A DNA stretch of 64,000 nt, from the NCBI GenBank assembly GCA_047519745.1, contig JAPVSJ010000021.1, forward strand, positions 43,945-107,944, written 5' to 3'. The notes beneath the pieces were generated by a model. The model saw nothing but the letters and a program-made list of their open reading frames with translations, searched no databases and was not told the DNA's origin. The stretch comes from VRUE01 sp047519745 (GTDB lineage Bacteria > Actinomycetota > Thermoleophilia > Solirubrobacterales > 70-9). The position numbers and the translations under genes are program-made. Positions 50,606 to 58,681 of this stretch are shown piece after piece. How positions within the stretch are numbered: position 1 is the stretch's first letter; each line of letters opens with the position of its first letter.

Positions 50606-50692
50606 GCGGGTGCTTCCGAATTTCCGCACCCGCGGATGACGCGCCTGGCGCTGCGCTGGATCACCACCCACCTCCTCACGAATAGCTCTGCT

Positions 50693-51681
50693 CATGAGTA
50701 TCCGGTTCCGTCAGGTGACGTGCCTACATTCGTCTTGTGGCCCGGCCAGACTTCCCGCGCACCATCGTGGAGTTCCAAGAGCGGTTTCCCGACGAAGCAG
50801 CCTGCCTGGAGTATCTGGCCGAATCCCGGTGGCCTGAGGGCTACCGCTGCCCCGTCTGCGGCGGGAGCCGGGCCTGGGTCCTGGAGCGACGCCACCTCTG
50901 GGAGTGCGCCGAGTGCCGCCACCAGACCTCGGTCACCGCGGGAACGGTCATGCACGGCACCCGCACTCCGCTTCGCCTCTGGTTCTGGGCGGCCTACCTG
51001 GTCGCCACCCACACCCCTGGGATCTCCGCCAAGCAGCTGCAGCGCCAGCTCGGCCTCTCGCGCTATGAGACCGCCTGGCTCATCCTGCAGAAGCTGCGCC
51101 GGGCGATGGTCGCCCCCGAGCGTGAGCCGCTGCGCGGCGAGGTGGAGGTCGACGAGGGCTTCGTCGGCGGCGTCAATCCCGACCGCAAAGCGGGCAGAGA
51201 CCCTGTTGGCAAGCGGCTTGTCGCGGTCGCCGTGGAGGTCCGCGGCGCCGGTTCGGGACGTTTGCGGCTCGCGACTCTCCCGGATGCGAGCAAGCGCAGC
51301 CTCGGGCCCTGGGTGGACGAGAACGTCGAGCGCGGCGCGATCGTCCATACCGACGGTTGGGGCGGCTACGCCGGACTTCGCGACCTCGGCTTTGACCATC
51401 GGCCTGTCTCTCAGCGCTGGCGCAGCGAGGAGCGCCGCCTCATCTTGCCCCGCGCCCACCGCGCCCTCGCCAACCTCAAGACTTGGCTGCAGGGAACCCA
51501 CCGCAGCGCCTCCGAGAAGCACCTGCAGGTCTATCTCGACGAGTTCGTCTTCCGCCACAACCGCCGCCGGACCCCTATGGCGGCCTTCCAGACGCTGCTC
51601 GGGCTCGGGGCCGCGCATGCCCCGAGCACCTATGCCGAGATCACCGGCGACATCGCGGCCTGAGCGAACCGGATACTCATG
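50693..51681 (+). mobile_element. Complete IS1595-family insertion sequence
   Basis: 989 bp. Terminal inverted repeats CATGAGTATCCGGTT (left, from 50693) and AACCGGATACTCATG (right, to 51681) are perfect over 15 bp. The element is flanked by the 9-bp direct repeat AGCTCTGCT (50684-50692 and 51682-51690), a target-site duplication showing recent insertion. It holds one intact transposase. The insertion lies between cyclophilin and the MMPL gene and does not disrupt any recognisable gene. Confidence 0.9.
50737..51663 (+). CDS. IS1595-family transposase
   Basis: 308 residues. An N-terminal zinc ribbon (YRCPVCGGSRAW, WECAECRHQTSVTAGTVMHG) is followed by a helical linker (ISAKQLQRQLGLSRYETAWL) and the catalytic domain with VEVDEGFVGGVNP (first Asp), IVHTDGWGGYAGL (second Asp) and FVFRHNRRRTPM (final His/Asn part). 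The order is that of ISXO2-like transposases. The gene is intact and begins with GTG inside the left end of the element. Confidence 0.93.
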   Translation: MARPDFPRTIVEFQERFPDEAACLEYLAESRWPEGYRCPVCGGSRAWVLERRHLWECAECRHQTSVTAGTVMHGTRTPLRLWFWAAYLVATHTPGISAKQLQRQLGLSRYETAWLILQKLRRAMVAPEREPLRGEVEVDEGFVGGVNPDRKAGRDPVGKRLVAVAVEVRGAGSGRLRLATLPDASKRSLGPWVDENVERGAIVHTDGWGGYAGLRDLGFDHRPVSQRWRSEERRLILPRAHRALANLKTWLQGTHRSASEKHLQVYLDEFVFRHNRRRTPMAAFQTLLGLGAAHAPSTYAEITGDIAA

Positions 51682-51764
51682 AGCTCTGCTATTCGCTCGT
51701 CGGTGTGCGGCGCCCAGCTTGGCCAGTCGCGCCCCCTCGGGCACGTAAATTCGAAATCAACCGC

Positions 51765-53960
51765 CTAGCCCTCGTGGCCAAATTGAATCTTGGGTAGTAA
51801 CCGACCTAGCGGGCGGGGCAGATACCAGGCGGCGGAACCTGCCAGCCTGAGGAAGACAGGGAGCAGCGTCAGGCGGACGAGGAAGGCGTCGAGCAGGACG
51901 GCGACGCCGAGGATCACGCCCATCTCCTTCGGCGGCAGCGGCCCGGAGAGGGCGAAGGTGAAGAAGACGGCGACCATCACCGCGCCGGCGGCGAGGATCA
52001 CGCGGCCGGAGTGGGCGAGGCCGCCGACCATCGCCTGACGGGCGTCGCCGGTCTCTTCCCAGTGCTCGCGCGCCGAGGAGAGCAGGAAGACGGTGTAGTC
52101 CATTGCGATCGCGAAGATCATCGCGAAGAAGAAGATCGGCCCCCAGGCGTCGAGGAAGCCCTGCGATTCGAAGCCGAGCAGGCCCGCGAGGTGTCCGTCC
52201 TGGAAGATCAGCGTGGCGACGCCGAAGGCGGCGGCGGTCGCGAGCAGGTTGGTCAGCACGCCGATCGCCGCGATCAGCGGTGCCTGGAAGGCGACCAGGA
52301 GCAGCAGGAAGCCGAGGGCGAGGACGACGCCGATCGCCAGCGGCGTCTTCGCGCTCAGCGCCGCTTCGAGGTCGTGGTTTTCGGCCGCCGGCCCACCGAC
52401 CAGCGCGCCCGCCGGCAGCGCCGCGCGCAGGCGGTCCACGGTGGCGCCCAGCGCGGGGGTGGAGGGGCCGGCGACGGGGATCGCTTCGGTCAGCGCCGCA
52501 CTTGCCGCGCGATTCGTCTTTGCCGGCAGCGTGGCGGCGATGCCCGGGTCGGATCCCAGCACCGCGGCCACCCGGCGCGACTCGCTCGCCGGCGAGACGA
52601 CCTGGAGCGCTCCCGGTGCACCAGGCCCGAACGCGCCGACGACGTCTTGGTAGCCGACCCGTGAGTGATCTCCCTTGGGGACGACCTTGATCGACGGCAT
52701 GCTCGTCTTCAGGCCCAGCACCGGCAGCGCCAGGAGGACGAGGAGCAGCGCCGCGCCGCCGCCGTAGAGGTACGGACGGCGCCAGAGCCGCTCTCCCCAG
52801 CGGGCGAAGCGGGCCGAGCGGTGATCGCCGCTGTGCGCCCAGGGCAGGCTGAGCTTGTCGACGCGCGGGCCGAGCTTGGCCAGCACCGCGGGCAGCAGCG
52901 TCAGCGTCGCCGCGAGCACGAAGAGGACGGCGATCATGATGCCCAGCGAGACCGAGCGGAAGGCGGGGCTCGGCACGAGCATCACCGCCGAGAGTGAGAT
53001 CAGCACGGTCAGCGCCGAGAAGACGACCGCCTTGCCGGCGGTGTCCATCGTCGTCGCGACCGCCTCGACCGGATCGAGGCCCTGGCCGAAGTGCGCGTTG
53101 CGGAAGCGCATGACGATGAAGAGCGCGTAGTCGATGCCCAGCGCCAGGGCGAACATCAGGGCGAAGTTCATCGCCCAGATCGAGACCGGGGCGATCAGGG
53201 TCGCCAGGAAGAGGACGCCGGCCGAGGCGATGAGGCCCGTGATCGTCAGCATCAACGGCAGGCCGGCGGCGACCAGCGAGCCGAAGGCGAGCAGGAGGAT
53301 AGCCAGCGTCACGGGCCAGGAGATGACCTCCGACTTCAGCATCGCGTCTTTGTTCGCTTCGTTGAAGTCCGACCACATGCCGGCGGCGCCGGTCAGGTTG
53401 GTTTCGATCCCGGCCGCGGCGCTCTCGCCCAGGGGCCCCTTGAGGTCGCCGGCGGCGGCGACCATTTCGTTGGCGTCCTTGGCGGCGCCAGCGCGGATCA
53501 CCGCCGTGTGTCCGTCGGCCGAGATCGAGACCCCGGGGCGCGGCGGGATCACCCGGCTCACCGCCGGGTCGGCGGCGAGCAGCCGCTCGGCCCGGCGCAC
53601 GCTGCGGCGGAAGGCCGGGTCGGCCACGGTCAGTTCCTGCGAGTTGACGGCCACCTGAAGGGCGTAGGCGCCGCCGCCGGCGAAAGCGCGGTCGACCTGT
53701 TCGCGCGCGGCTACGGACTGCGAGCCGTTGGCCTGCCAGCCGGCGCCCGAGAGCGCCGTCTCGACCCGGGGCGCGAGCGCCCCCAGCCCGACGGCAATCG
53801 CCACCCAGGCGACGAAGATCCAGCGGGGCTGGGAGGCGGCGAAGCGACCGAGGCGACCGACCGGCCCAAGCGGCGACGGCGCCGGTGCCTGGGTGGTGGG
53901 GCCGGCGCCGTCGCCGGAGGTCTTGCGGTGGGCGGATCGGGTTGGAACAACCGCGGGCAT
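51765..53960 (-). CDS. MMPL/RND-family membrane transporter
   Basis: 731 residues. It has twelve predicted transmembrane spans in a 1+5+1+5 plan: PRWIFVAWVAIAVGLGAL, then a ~150-residue extracytoplasmic domain (SGAGWQANGSQSVAAREQVD), a block with ALALGIDYALFIVMRFR (the GxDY motif) and a second half with IFAIAMDYTVFLLSSAREHW (its repeat). Such proteins export lipids or drugs with proton force. The gene is divergent from an ArsR-family repressor, which probably controls it. AGAGGATAG precedes the start. Confidence 0.92.
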   Translation of the reverse strand: MPAVVPTRSAHRKTSGDGAGPTTQAPAPSPLGPVGRLGRFAASQPRWIFVAWVAIAVGLGALAPRVETALSGAGWQANGSQSVAAREQVDRAFAGGGAYALQVAVNSQELTVADPAFRRSVRRAERLLAADPAVSRVIPPRPGVSISADGHTAVIRAGAAKDANEMVAAAGDLKGPLGESAAAGIETNLTGAAGMWSDFNEANKDAMLKSEVISWPVTLAILLLAFGSLVAAGLPLMLTITGLIASAGVLFLATLIAPVSIWAMNFALMFALALGIDYALFIVMRFRNAHFGQGLDPVEAVATTMDTAGKAVVFSALTVLISLSAVMLVPSPAFRSVSLGIMIAVLFVLAATLTLLPAVLAKLGPRVDKLSLPWAHSGDHRSARFARWGERLWRRPYLYGGGAALLLVLLALPVLGLKTSMPSIKVVPKGDHSRVGYQDVVGAFGPGAPGALQVVSPASESRRVAAVLGSDPGIAATLPAKTNRAASAALTEAIPVAGPSTPALGATVDRLRAALPAGALVGGPAAENHDLEAALSAKTPLAIGVVLALGFLLLLVAFQAPLIAAIGVLTNLLATAAAFGVATLIFQDGHLAGLLGFESQGFLDAWGPIFFFAMIFAIAMDYTVFLLSSAREHWEETGDARQAMVGGLAHSGRVILAAGAVMVAVFFTFALSGPLPPKEMGVILGVAVLLDAFLVRLTLLPVFLRLAGSAAWYLPRPLGRLLPKIQFGHEG

Positions 53961-53975
53961 CGCTATCCTCTTTCT

Positions 53976-54006
53976 ACATTGTACATATTAACAACTTTAC
54001 AGTTGT
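53976..54006. promoter_or_regulatory. AT-rich operator region between the MMPL and ArsR-type genes
   Basis: The 65-nt spacer is the most AT-rich part of the neighbourhood. It contains the perfect inverted repeat ACAACT-TTAC-AGTTGT (53991-54006), with TTGT/ACAA pairs beside it and TACAAT on the minus strand as a possible -10 for the transporter. Fits binding by the ArsR-type protein encoded at 54026. Confidence 0.6.
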
Positions 54007-54025
54007 AGATAGGACCTTAACACAG

Positions 54026-54361
54026 ATGGCGATGAAAAGCCCACTCGACGTCGATGCGGCCGAGCTGATCGCACGCCGCTTCCACGCCCTCTCTGACCCG
54101 ACGCGGCTGCGCATCCTCGACATCCTGCGCCACCGCGAGGAGGCCTCGGTCGGCGAGCTGACCGAGGCGCTCGGCACCTCGCAGCAAAACGTCTCAAAGC
54201 ACCTCTCCGCGCTGCAGGCGGAGGGATTCGTCAGCCGCCGCAAGCAGGGGACGAGCTCGCTCTACCGGATCTCCGAACCGGCGGTGCTCGAGCTCTGCGA
54301 CCGGCTCTGCGCGGCGATGGAAGCGCAGCTCGCCGAGCTCGGCTCGGTGCTCAGCGGCTGA
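54026..54361 (+). CDS. ArsR-family transcriptional repressor
   Basis: 111 residues. Winged helix: ARRFHALSDPTRLRILDIL, EASVGELTEALGTSQQNVSKHLSAL (helix-turn-helix) and GFVSRRKQGTSSLYRISEPA. There is no ELCVCDL-type metal site, so it probably senses something other than arsenite, or acts as a plain repressor. The divergent MMPL gene is the likely target. Its end overlaps the channel gene by 11 nt on the other strand. Confidence 0.9.
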   Translation: MAMKSPLDVDAAELIARRFHALSDPTRLRILDILRHREEASVGELTEALGTSQQNVSKHLSALQAEGFVSRRKQGTSSLYRISEPAVLELCDRLCAAMEAQLAELGSVLSG

Positions 54362-55064
54362 CCTCCGGCTCCTCGCCGGTCCGCCTCGCCCGCCGTCGCA
54401 GCAGCCCTTCGCCCGGCTTCCAGAGGCTGACCAGGCCTGCGACGAGGGTGACGAGGAAGATCTGGCCCATCATCATCTCCAGCCCGGAGACCATGCGGCC
54501 CACCTGCCCGACCGGGACCAGGTCGCCGTAGCCGGTGGTGGTCAGAGTGGTGTAGCTGAAGAAGAGGAAGTCGCTGCCCTTGGTGGCGATGCCGGGGCCG
54601 AAGAAGCCGCCGCCTTCGATCCGGTCGATCAGCCCGTAGGCCCAGGTGAAGAGGATTCCGAGGGAGGTGTAGACGCTGATCGCACCGAGGATCGTGCGAG
54701 AGGAGACCGTGTCGGAGGTGAGCACCCGGCGCAGCACGGCTGCCATCGCCACCGCCAGCAGGCCGATACTGATGAAGTTCGCGGCGCTGAGCCAGTGCCG
54801 CCCGCCGGTGATCGCGGAGACCGCGGCGAGGAGGACCGCCAGGACGGCGACGCTCAGGGTTCGCCTGACGAAGACGGGCCGCACGTGGGAGCTGGTCAGC
54901 GCGACCACCGAGGTCGCCCCCGAGACCGCCGTCAGCAGCACGGCCGGCCAGCCGCGGTTCGAGATCACCGAGGCCAGCACATAGGTGAGCAGCACGAGCA
55001 GCAGCACCAGCCCGAAGGCATCGCTCGCACGCTGGGCACGCTGGCGCCACCGCTCGCGGTTCAT
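54351..55064 (-). CDS. Potassium channel-like protein (Kir/Kv pore, ion_trans_2)
   Basis: 237 residues. Four N-terminal hydrophobic spans (FGLVLLLVLLTYVLASVI; PAVLLTAVSGATSVVAL; VAVLAVLLAAVSAI; FISIGLLAVAMAAVL), then TILGAISVYTSLGILFTWAY, the pore helix and filter FLFFSYTTLTTTGYGDLVPV (TTGYGD), and a final span with MMMGQIFLVTLVAGLVSL. It conducts K+ across the membrane. The ATG at 55064 is the real start; upstream sequence in frame is antisense to the spacer and to tRNA-Ser. Confidence 0.88.
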   Translation of the reverse strand: MNRERWRQRAQRASDAFGLVLLLVLLTYVLASVISNRGWPAVLLTAVSGATSVVALTSSHVRPVFVRRTLSVAVLAVLLAAVSAITGGRHWLSAANFISIGLLAVAMAAVLRRVLTSDTVSSRTILGAISVYTSLGILFTWAYGLIDRIEGGGFFGPGIATKGSDFLFFSYTTLTTTGYGDLVPVGQVGRMVSGLEMMMGQIFLVTLVAGLVSLWKPGEGLLRRRARRTGEEPEVSR

Positions 55065-55099
55065 CCCAGCTAATTCGGCCGCGACAACCACCCTCCTGC

Positions 55100-55180
55100 C
55101 CGCTTGCGAAAGCGGAGGGCGGTCACGGGGCGGATCCCGTGATGACGCGCGACATCTGTCTCCGATGTCCCGAGACATCA
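55100..55180. other. Hairpin-rich spacer between the channel gene and tRNA-Ser
   Basis: Three inverted repeats occur in a row: CCGCTT-GCGA-AAGCGG (55100-55115), CACGGG-GCGGAT-CCCGTG (55124-55141) and a pair built of GACAT/ATGTC steps (GACATCTGTCTCCGATGTCC, from 55151). The last is directly downstream of the tRNA on the minus strand and could end its transcript; it also looks like an insertion-sequence end. Confidence 0.45.
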
Positions 55181-55185
55181 CAGAA

Positions 55186-55275
55186 CGGAGAGGGTGGGAT
55201 TCGAACCCACGAGGCGGGTTAACCCCGCCCACGCGATTTCCAGTCGCGCTCCTTAAGCCACTCGGACACCTCTCC
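55186..55275 (-). tRNA. tRNA-Ser (anticodon GGA)
   Basis: On the minus strand: acceptor stem GGAGAGG/CCTCTCC, D-arm TCCGAGTGGCTTAAGGA, anticodon arm CGCGA-CTGGAAA-TCGCG with anticodon GGA, a long variable arm (GGCGGGGTTAACCCCGCC), T-arm GTGGGTTCGAATCCCAC and discriminator G. The long variable arm and G73 are serine identity elements. CCA is not encoded. 90 nt. Confidence 0.97.
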
Positions 55276-55304
55276 GGGTCCTGTGCCGAAGGGTATTGGC
55301 TCGG

Positions 55305-55772
55305 CTATCTCCGGGCGGCGAAGAACTCACGCAGCAGCGCCGCGCACTCCTCCTCCATCACGCCGCCGGTCACCAGCGGGCGGTGGTTGAGGGCGGGCTC
55401 GGCGAGGACGTCGAGGACGCTGCCGGCGGCTCCGGCCTTGGGGTCGGGGGTGCCGTAGACGACCTCGGGGATGCGGGCGAGGACGATCGCGCCGGCGCAC
55501 ATCGCGCAGGGCTCGAGCGTCACGTACAGGGCCGTGCCTGGCAGGCGCCACCCCCCGAGCGCCTCGGCGGCTGCGCGGATCGCGAGGACCTCGGCGTGGG
55601 CGGTGGGGTCACGGCGAAGTTCGCGCTCGTTTCCGGCAGCCGCGAGCGGCTCTCCGTCGCGGGCGATGACAGCCCCGATCGGCACGTCGCCGTGCGCCTC
55701 GGCTTCGCGGGCGCGCTCGATCGCCAGGCCCATCAGGCGCTCGCGCGACTCGCTGGCGGTCCCGTCCGGCAT
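55305..55772 (-). CDS. tadA: tRNA-specific adenosine deaminase
   Basis: 155 residues. Deaminates A34 of tRNA-Arg to inosine. The zinc site is DPTAHAEVLAIRAAAEALGG (HAE) with TLEPCAMCAGAIVLARI (PCxxC); GDVPIGAVIARDGEPLAAAG is the N-terminal strand. TACTCT lies 7 nt before the ATG at 55772 (leaderless pattern), favouring that start over an upstream ATG at 55799. Downstream of it on the same strand comes the tRNA-Ser gene. Confidence 0.93.
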   Translation of the reverse strand: MPDGTASESRERLMGLAIERAREAEAHGDVPIGAVIARDGEPLAAAGNERELRRDPTAHAEVLAIRAAAEALGGWRLPGTALYVTLEPCAMCAGAIVLARIPEVVYGTPDPKAGAAGSVLDVLAEPALNHRPLVTGGVMEEECAALLREFFAARR

Positions 55773-55873
55773 TGATCCGAGAGTATGTGCCACCGGCAAC
55801 TTCAGCGGAGGGCTGGTGTTTCAAGCGGCACCTCGCTCAGGGCAGAGCCTCCGCCGGCGGCGAAAAGAAACAG

Positions 55874-57220
55874 ATGAACCGAAGAGCTCCGATACTCGCC
55901 GCCGTCGCGCTGCTCGCGACCGCCGTCGCCACCGCGCCGGCCGGGGCCGTAACCGGCATCTCACAAGCGCGCGAATTCGCCCCCGGGCAGCTGGTGCTGA
56001 AGCTGAAGGGGCAGCGGAGGGGCCGGACCGTGGACCTCCCCCCCGGCGTCGGCGTGCGACAGGCGGCAAGGGCGCTGAGGCGCAGCCCGCGGGTCGCCTA
56101 CGCGGCGCCCGACTACACAGCCACCGCCTCGGGCGCCGCGGCTCCGCTGCTCGCCTCGGGCATTCCCAACGACCCGGGGCCGCTCTCCACGCCCCCCGGC
56201 CCGCCGGGAGGCTGGACCTCGCTGCAGTGGAACTTCCTGCCCTGGGAGGGAGCCGCGACCGCGCTGCTGCCCGTGTCCGCGGGGGGGATCGACGCGGTTG
56301 CCGCCTGGCAGCACCTGATCGCCGCGAAGCGGCGCGGCGCCCGAGGCATCACCGTCGCCGTTCTCGACACGGGCATCGCCTACCGCAACGAGGGCAGTCG
56401 CTTCCGCCGCAGCCCCGACTTCGCCGCCGGCCAGTTCGTCGAGGGCTACGACTTCGTCGACCACGACAGCGTCCCCCTCGACGAGAACGGCCACGGCACC
56501 CACGTCGCCGGCACGATCGCCGAGAAGACCAACAACGGCATCGGCCTGGTCGGGCTGGCCTACCGCGCCAAGCTGATGCCGGTCCGCGTCCTCGACCGCA
56601 ACGGCAGCGGGCAGGCCGGCGACATCGCGCAGGGCATCCATTTCGCCGTAGCCCACGGCGCCGACGTGATCAACATGAGCTTCAACTTCGGCTGCGGCAT
56701 GCACGTCCCCGGCGTCGACGAAGAACTGCGCAACGCCTACCGGCAGGGTGTCGTGGCCGTGGCCTCGATCGGCAATCTGGGCTCGGAGGCCTGCGTCTCG
56801 CCGCCGGCCACCGGGCCGCACGTGATCGGCGTCGGCGGCGCCACCGAGGGCGGCTGCCTCGGCGCCTACTCGCTGCTGCCCGGCGCCGGGGTCGACCTGC
56901 TTGCGCCCGGCGGTGGCTCGCCGGTCCCCGGTTGCCCCTCGGTGTCGAACGGCTCGATCTACCAGGTGACGCTGAAGAGCGGCAACCCGCGGCGCTTCGG
57001 CGAGCCGGGCAGCTACATCGGCACCTCGATGGCGGCGGCGCACGTCTCCGGGGTCGCCGCGATGGTCCTCGCCAGCGGCGTCCTCGACAAGGACCTCTCG
57101 CCCGAGGGGCGGGTCAACGGCGTATTCCGCCGCCTGCGCAAGACCGCCCGCGACCTCGGCCTACCCCCCGACCGCCAGGGCGCTGGCCTGATCGACGCGG
57201 GCAAGGCGACCGAACGCTAG
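55874..57220 (+). CDS. Secreted subtilisin-family serine protease (S8)
   Basis: 448 residues. Signal peptide at residues 4-25 (APILAAVALLATAVATAPAG), then a short propeptide-like segment (EFAPGQLVLKLKGQRRGRTV; FxPGxLVLKLK is common in subtilase prodomains). Catalytic triad: D165 (VAVLDTGIA), H207 (NGHGTHVAGTI), S385 (GTSMAAAHVSG). Three to four cysteines could form disulphides. Acts outside the cell. The ATG at 55874 begins the signal peptide. It is divergent from tadA and convergent with the stress protein, overlapping by 4 nt. Confidence 0.93.
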   Translation: MNRRAPILAAVALLATAVATAPAGAVTGISQAREFAPGQLVLKLKGQRRGRTVDLPPGVGVRQAARALRRSPRVAYAAPDYTATASGAAAPLLASGIPNDPGPLSTPPGPPGGWTSLQWNFLPWEGAATALLPVSAGGIDAVAAWQHLIAAKRRGARGITVAVLDTGIAYRNEGSRFRRSPDFAAGQFVEGYDFVDHDSVPLDENGHGTHVAGTIAEKTNNGIGLVGLAYRAKLMPVRVLDRNGSGQAGDIAQGIHFAVAHGADVINMSFNFGCGMHVPGVDEELRNAYRQGVVAVASIGNLGSEACVSPPATGPHVIGVGGATEGGCLGAYSLLPGAGVDLLAPGGGSPVPGCPSVSNGSIYQVTLKSGNPRRFGEPGSYIGTSMAAAHVSGVAAMVLASGVLDKDLSPEGRVNGVFRRLRKTARDLGLPPDRQGAGLIDAGKATER

Positions 57221-57660
57221 GTAGTTCTAACGATGATGACGCTGCACGGGGCGTGATGGGAGACGTTGTTGGGGACGCTGCCGAGCAGGAAGCGCCGCGC
57301 CCCCGTCATCCCCTTGTTGCCGACGACGATCAGGTCGGCCTTGGTCTCCTCGGCGACGTTGAGGATCGCGTCGGCGGGATCGTCCTCGACCGGGTGGGTC
57401 TGAACCTCGACCCCCTCCTTCTTGGCGACCGCGGCCGCGGCGTCGAGAACGAGGTTGACGTCCTCGCGGGGTCCGATCTCGTACTGGACGTCTGGCGGAG
57501 CGTCCTGCTGCTCGCCCGCGAGGCGACGTTTCGGAACCGGCTCGTAGGCGCTGACGATGCTCAGCTGGGCGCCGGCGAGCTTGGCCAGGTCGACCGCCTG
57601 GCGCACGGCCTCGGCGGCGGTCTCCGATCCATCGGTTCCAACCACGATACGAGTGAACAC
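57217..57660 (-). CDS. Universal stress protein (UspA family)
   Basis: 147 residues from a GTG. FTRIVVGTDGSETAAEAVRQ and the ATP-binding GNKGMTGARRFLLGSVPNNV (G-2x-G-9x-G-S) with HHAPCSVIIVR are diagnostic. AAGGAGGCGGC just before the GTG is a strong ribosome binding site. Usually raised under starvation or stress; a ligand-binding or signalling role is assumed. Confidence 0.94.
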   Translation of the reverse strand: MFTRIVVGTDGSETAAEAVRQAVDLAKLAGAQLSIVSAYEPVPKRRLAGEQQDAPPDVQYEIGPREDVNLVLDAAAAVAKKEGVEVQTHPVEDDPADAILNVAEETKADLIVVGNKGMTGARRFLLGSVPNNVSHHAPCSVIIVRTT

Positions 57661-57722
57661 GCCGCCTCCTTGGGTCGCTGGTCCGGCCGCGCCGATACTA
57701 ACGCGCGCTCGGCCGGCAATCC

Positions 57723-57881
57723 TTATCTGGGCGTTACGCGACCGTGGTGCGCCGGTAGCCCCCGGAAGCCGTCGCCGAGTATTTCGGTCGGGGTCGTGGC
57801 GAGGCGGACGATCGCGATCGCCATCGCCGCGACCAGGCAGGCAACCAGCACGAGCATCCCGATCTTCCAGTGAATCGGCAT
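57723..57881 (-). CDS. Small single-pass membrane protein
   Basis: 52 residues: a short polar start (MPIHWKIG), one hydrophobic span (MLVLVACLVAAMAIAIV), then RLATTPTEILGDGFRGLPAH and a basic end. A clean start and stop, the membrane span and the lack of any other gene in the 255-nt gap argue for a real small gene, but no ribosome binding site is clear. No known family. Confidence 0.45.
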   Translation of the reverse strand: MPIHWKIGMLVLVACLVAAMAIAIVRLATTPTEILGDGFRGLPAHHGRVTPR

Positions 57882-57915
57882 TGGCCCGGGAGCCTAGCCG
57901 GGGTACGCTGGAGCC

Positions 57916-58626
57916 ATGGAGAGAGTCGCCGACGGGGTCTGGTTGCTGCGGGGCGACCTGCGCAAGGGGATGAACATCTACTTCATCGAGGACGGGGACG
58001 GCGTGGTCCAGTTCGACGCCGGAAGCAAGGGGATGACGACGCAGGCGCGAGCGGCTGCGGAGGAGCTGGGCGGCGTGAATCGCATCGTCCTCGGCCACGC
58101 CCACGCCGACCATCGCGGCACGGCTCCCGGGCTGGAGGCGCCCGTGTTCTGCCATCCCGACGAAGTGGCGGATGCCGAAAGCGACGCCTCAATCGCTCCC
58201 TATATGGACCTCTCGCAGCTGCCGGTGGCGCCGGTGCGCTGGATCTACCCGTTCCTGCTTCGGCGCTGGGACGGCGGCGCGGTGAAGATCGACGGCACCG
58301 TCTCCGAGGGGGACGACGTGGCGGGGTTCAAAGTCATCCACTTCCCCGGCCACGCACCGGGATTGATCGGGCTGTGGCGTGAGAGCGACCGCGTCGCGCT
58401 GGTCAGCGACGTCGTCTACCTCGTCGACTCCACTCGACTGAAACCGCTCCCCCCGGGCGAGGCCAGCGTGCCGCACCCTGCGTGGGCATGGGACCACGCC
58501 AAGGCGAAGGAGTCGGTGCGCAAGCTGGCGGCGCTGGAACCGAGGGTCGTCGCGGCCGGCCATGCCGAGCCGTTGCGCGGCGAGAACCTGCGCGAGACCC
58601 TCGAACGGGCGGCCGAGAAGTACTGA
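57916..58626 (+). CDS. Metallo-beta-lactamase-fold hydrolase
   Basis: 236 residues. The metal site is in VLGHAHADHRGTAPGLEAP (HxHxDH), with HFPGHAPGLIGLW and the last histidine in VVAAGHAEPLRGENL. N-terminal DGVWLLRGDLRKGMNIYFIE and VVQFDAGSKGM fit the MBL fold. The substrate is unknown (a thioester or lactone hydrolase is possible). TACGCT lies 6 nt before the ATG. Confidence 0.9.
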   Translation: MERVADGVWLLRGDLRKGMNIYFIEDGDGVVQFDAGSKGMTTQARAAAEELGGVNRIVLGHAHADHRGTAPGLEAPVFCHPDEVADAESDASIAPYMDLSQLPVAPVRWIYPFLLRRWDGGAVKIDGTVSEGDDVAGFKVIHFPGHAPGLIGLWRESDRVALVSDVVYLVDSTRLKPLPPGEASVPHPAWAWDHAKAKESVRKLAALEPRVVAAGHAEPLRGENLRETLERAAEKY

Positions 58627-58681
58627 AGTCCGCCGGTCTCGCCGCGCCACGGGGGGCGGCTGACATAGGTTGCCCTCTCTG

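Noticed and set aside
50636..50692. A small gene interrupted by the insertion sequence
   Set aside because: Joining both sides of the IS after removing one target copy gives a short frame without any recognisable domain or ribosome binding site.
55064..55232. N-terminal extension of the channel protein containing GVNPPRGFESHPLR
   Set aside because: This peptide is the antisense-frame reading of tRNA-Ser and its spacer, a well-known annotation error; the real start is the ATG at 55064.
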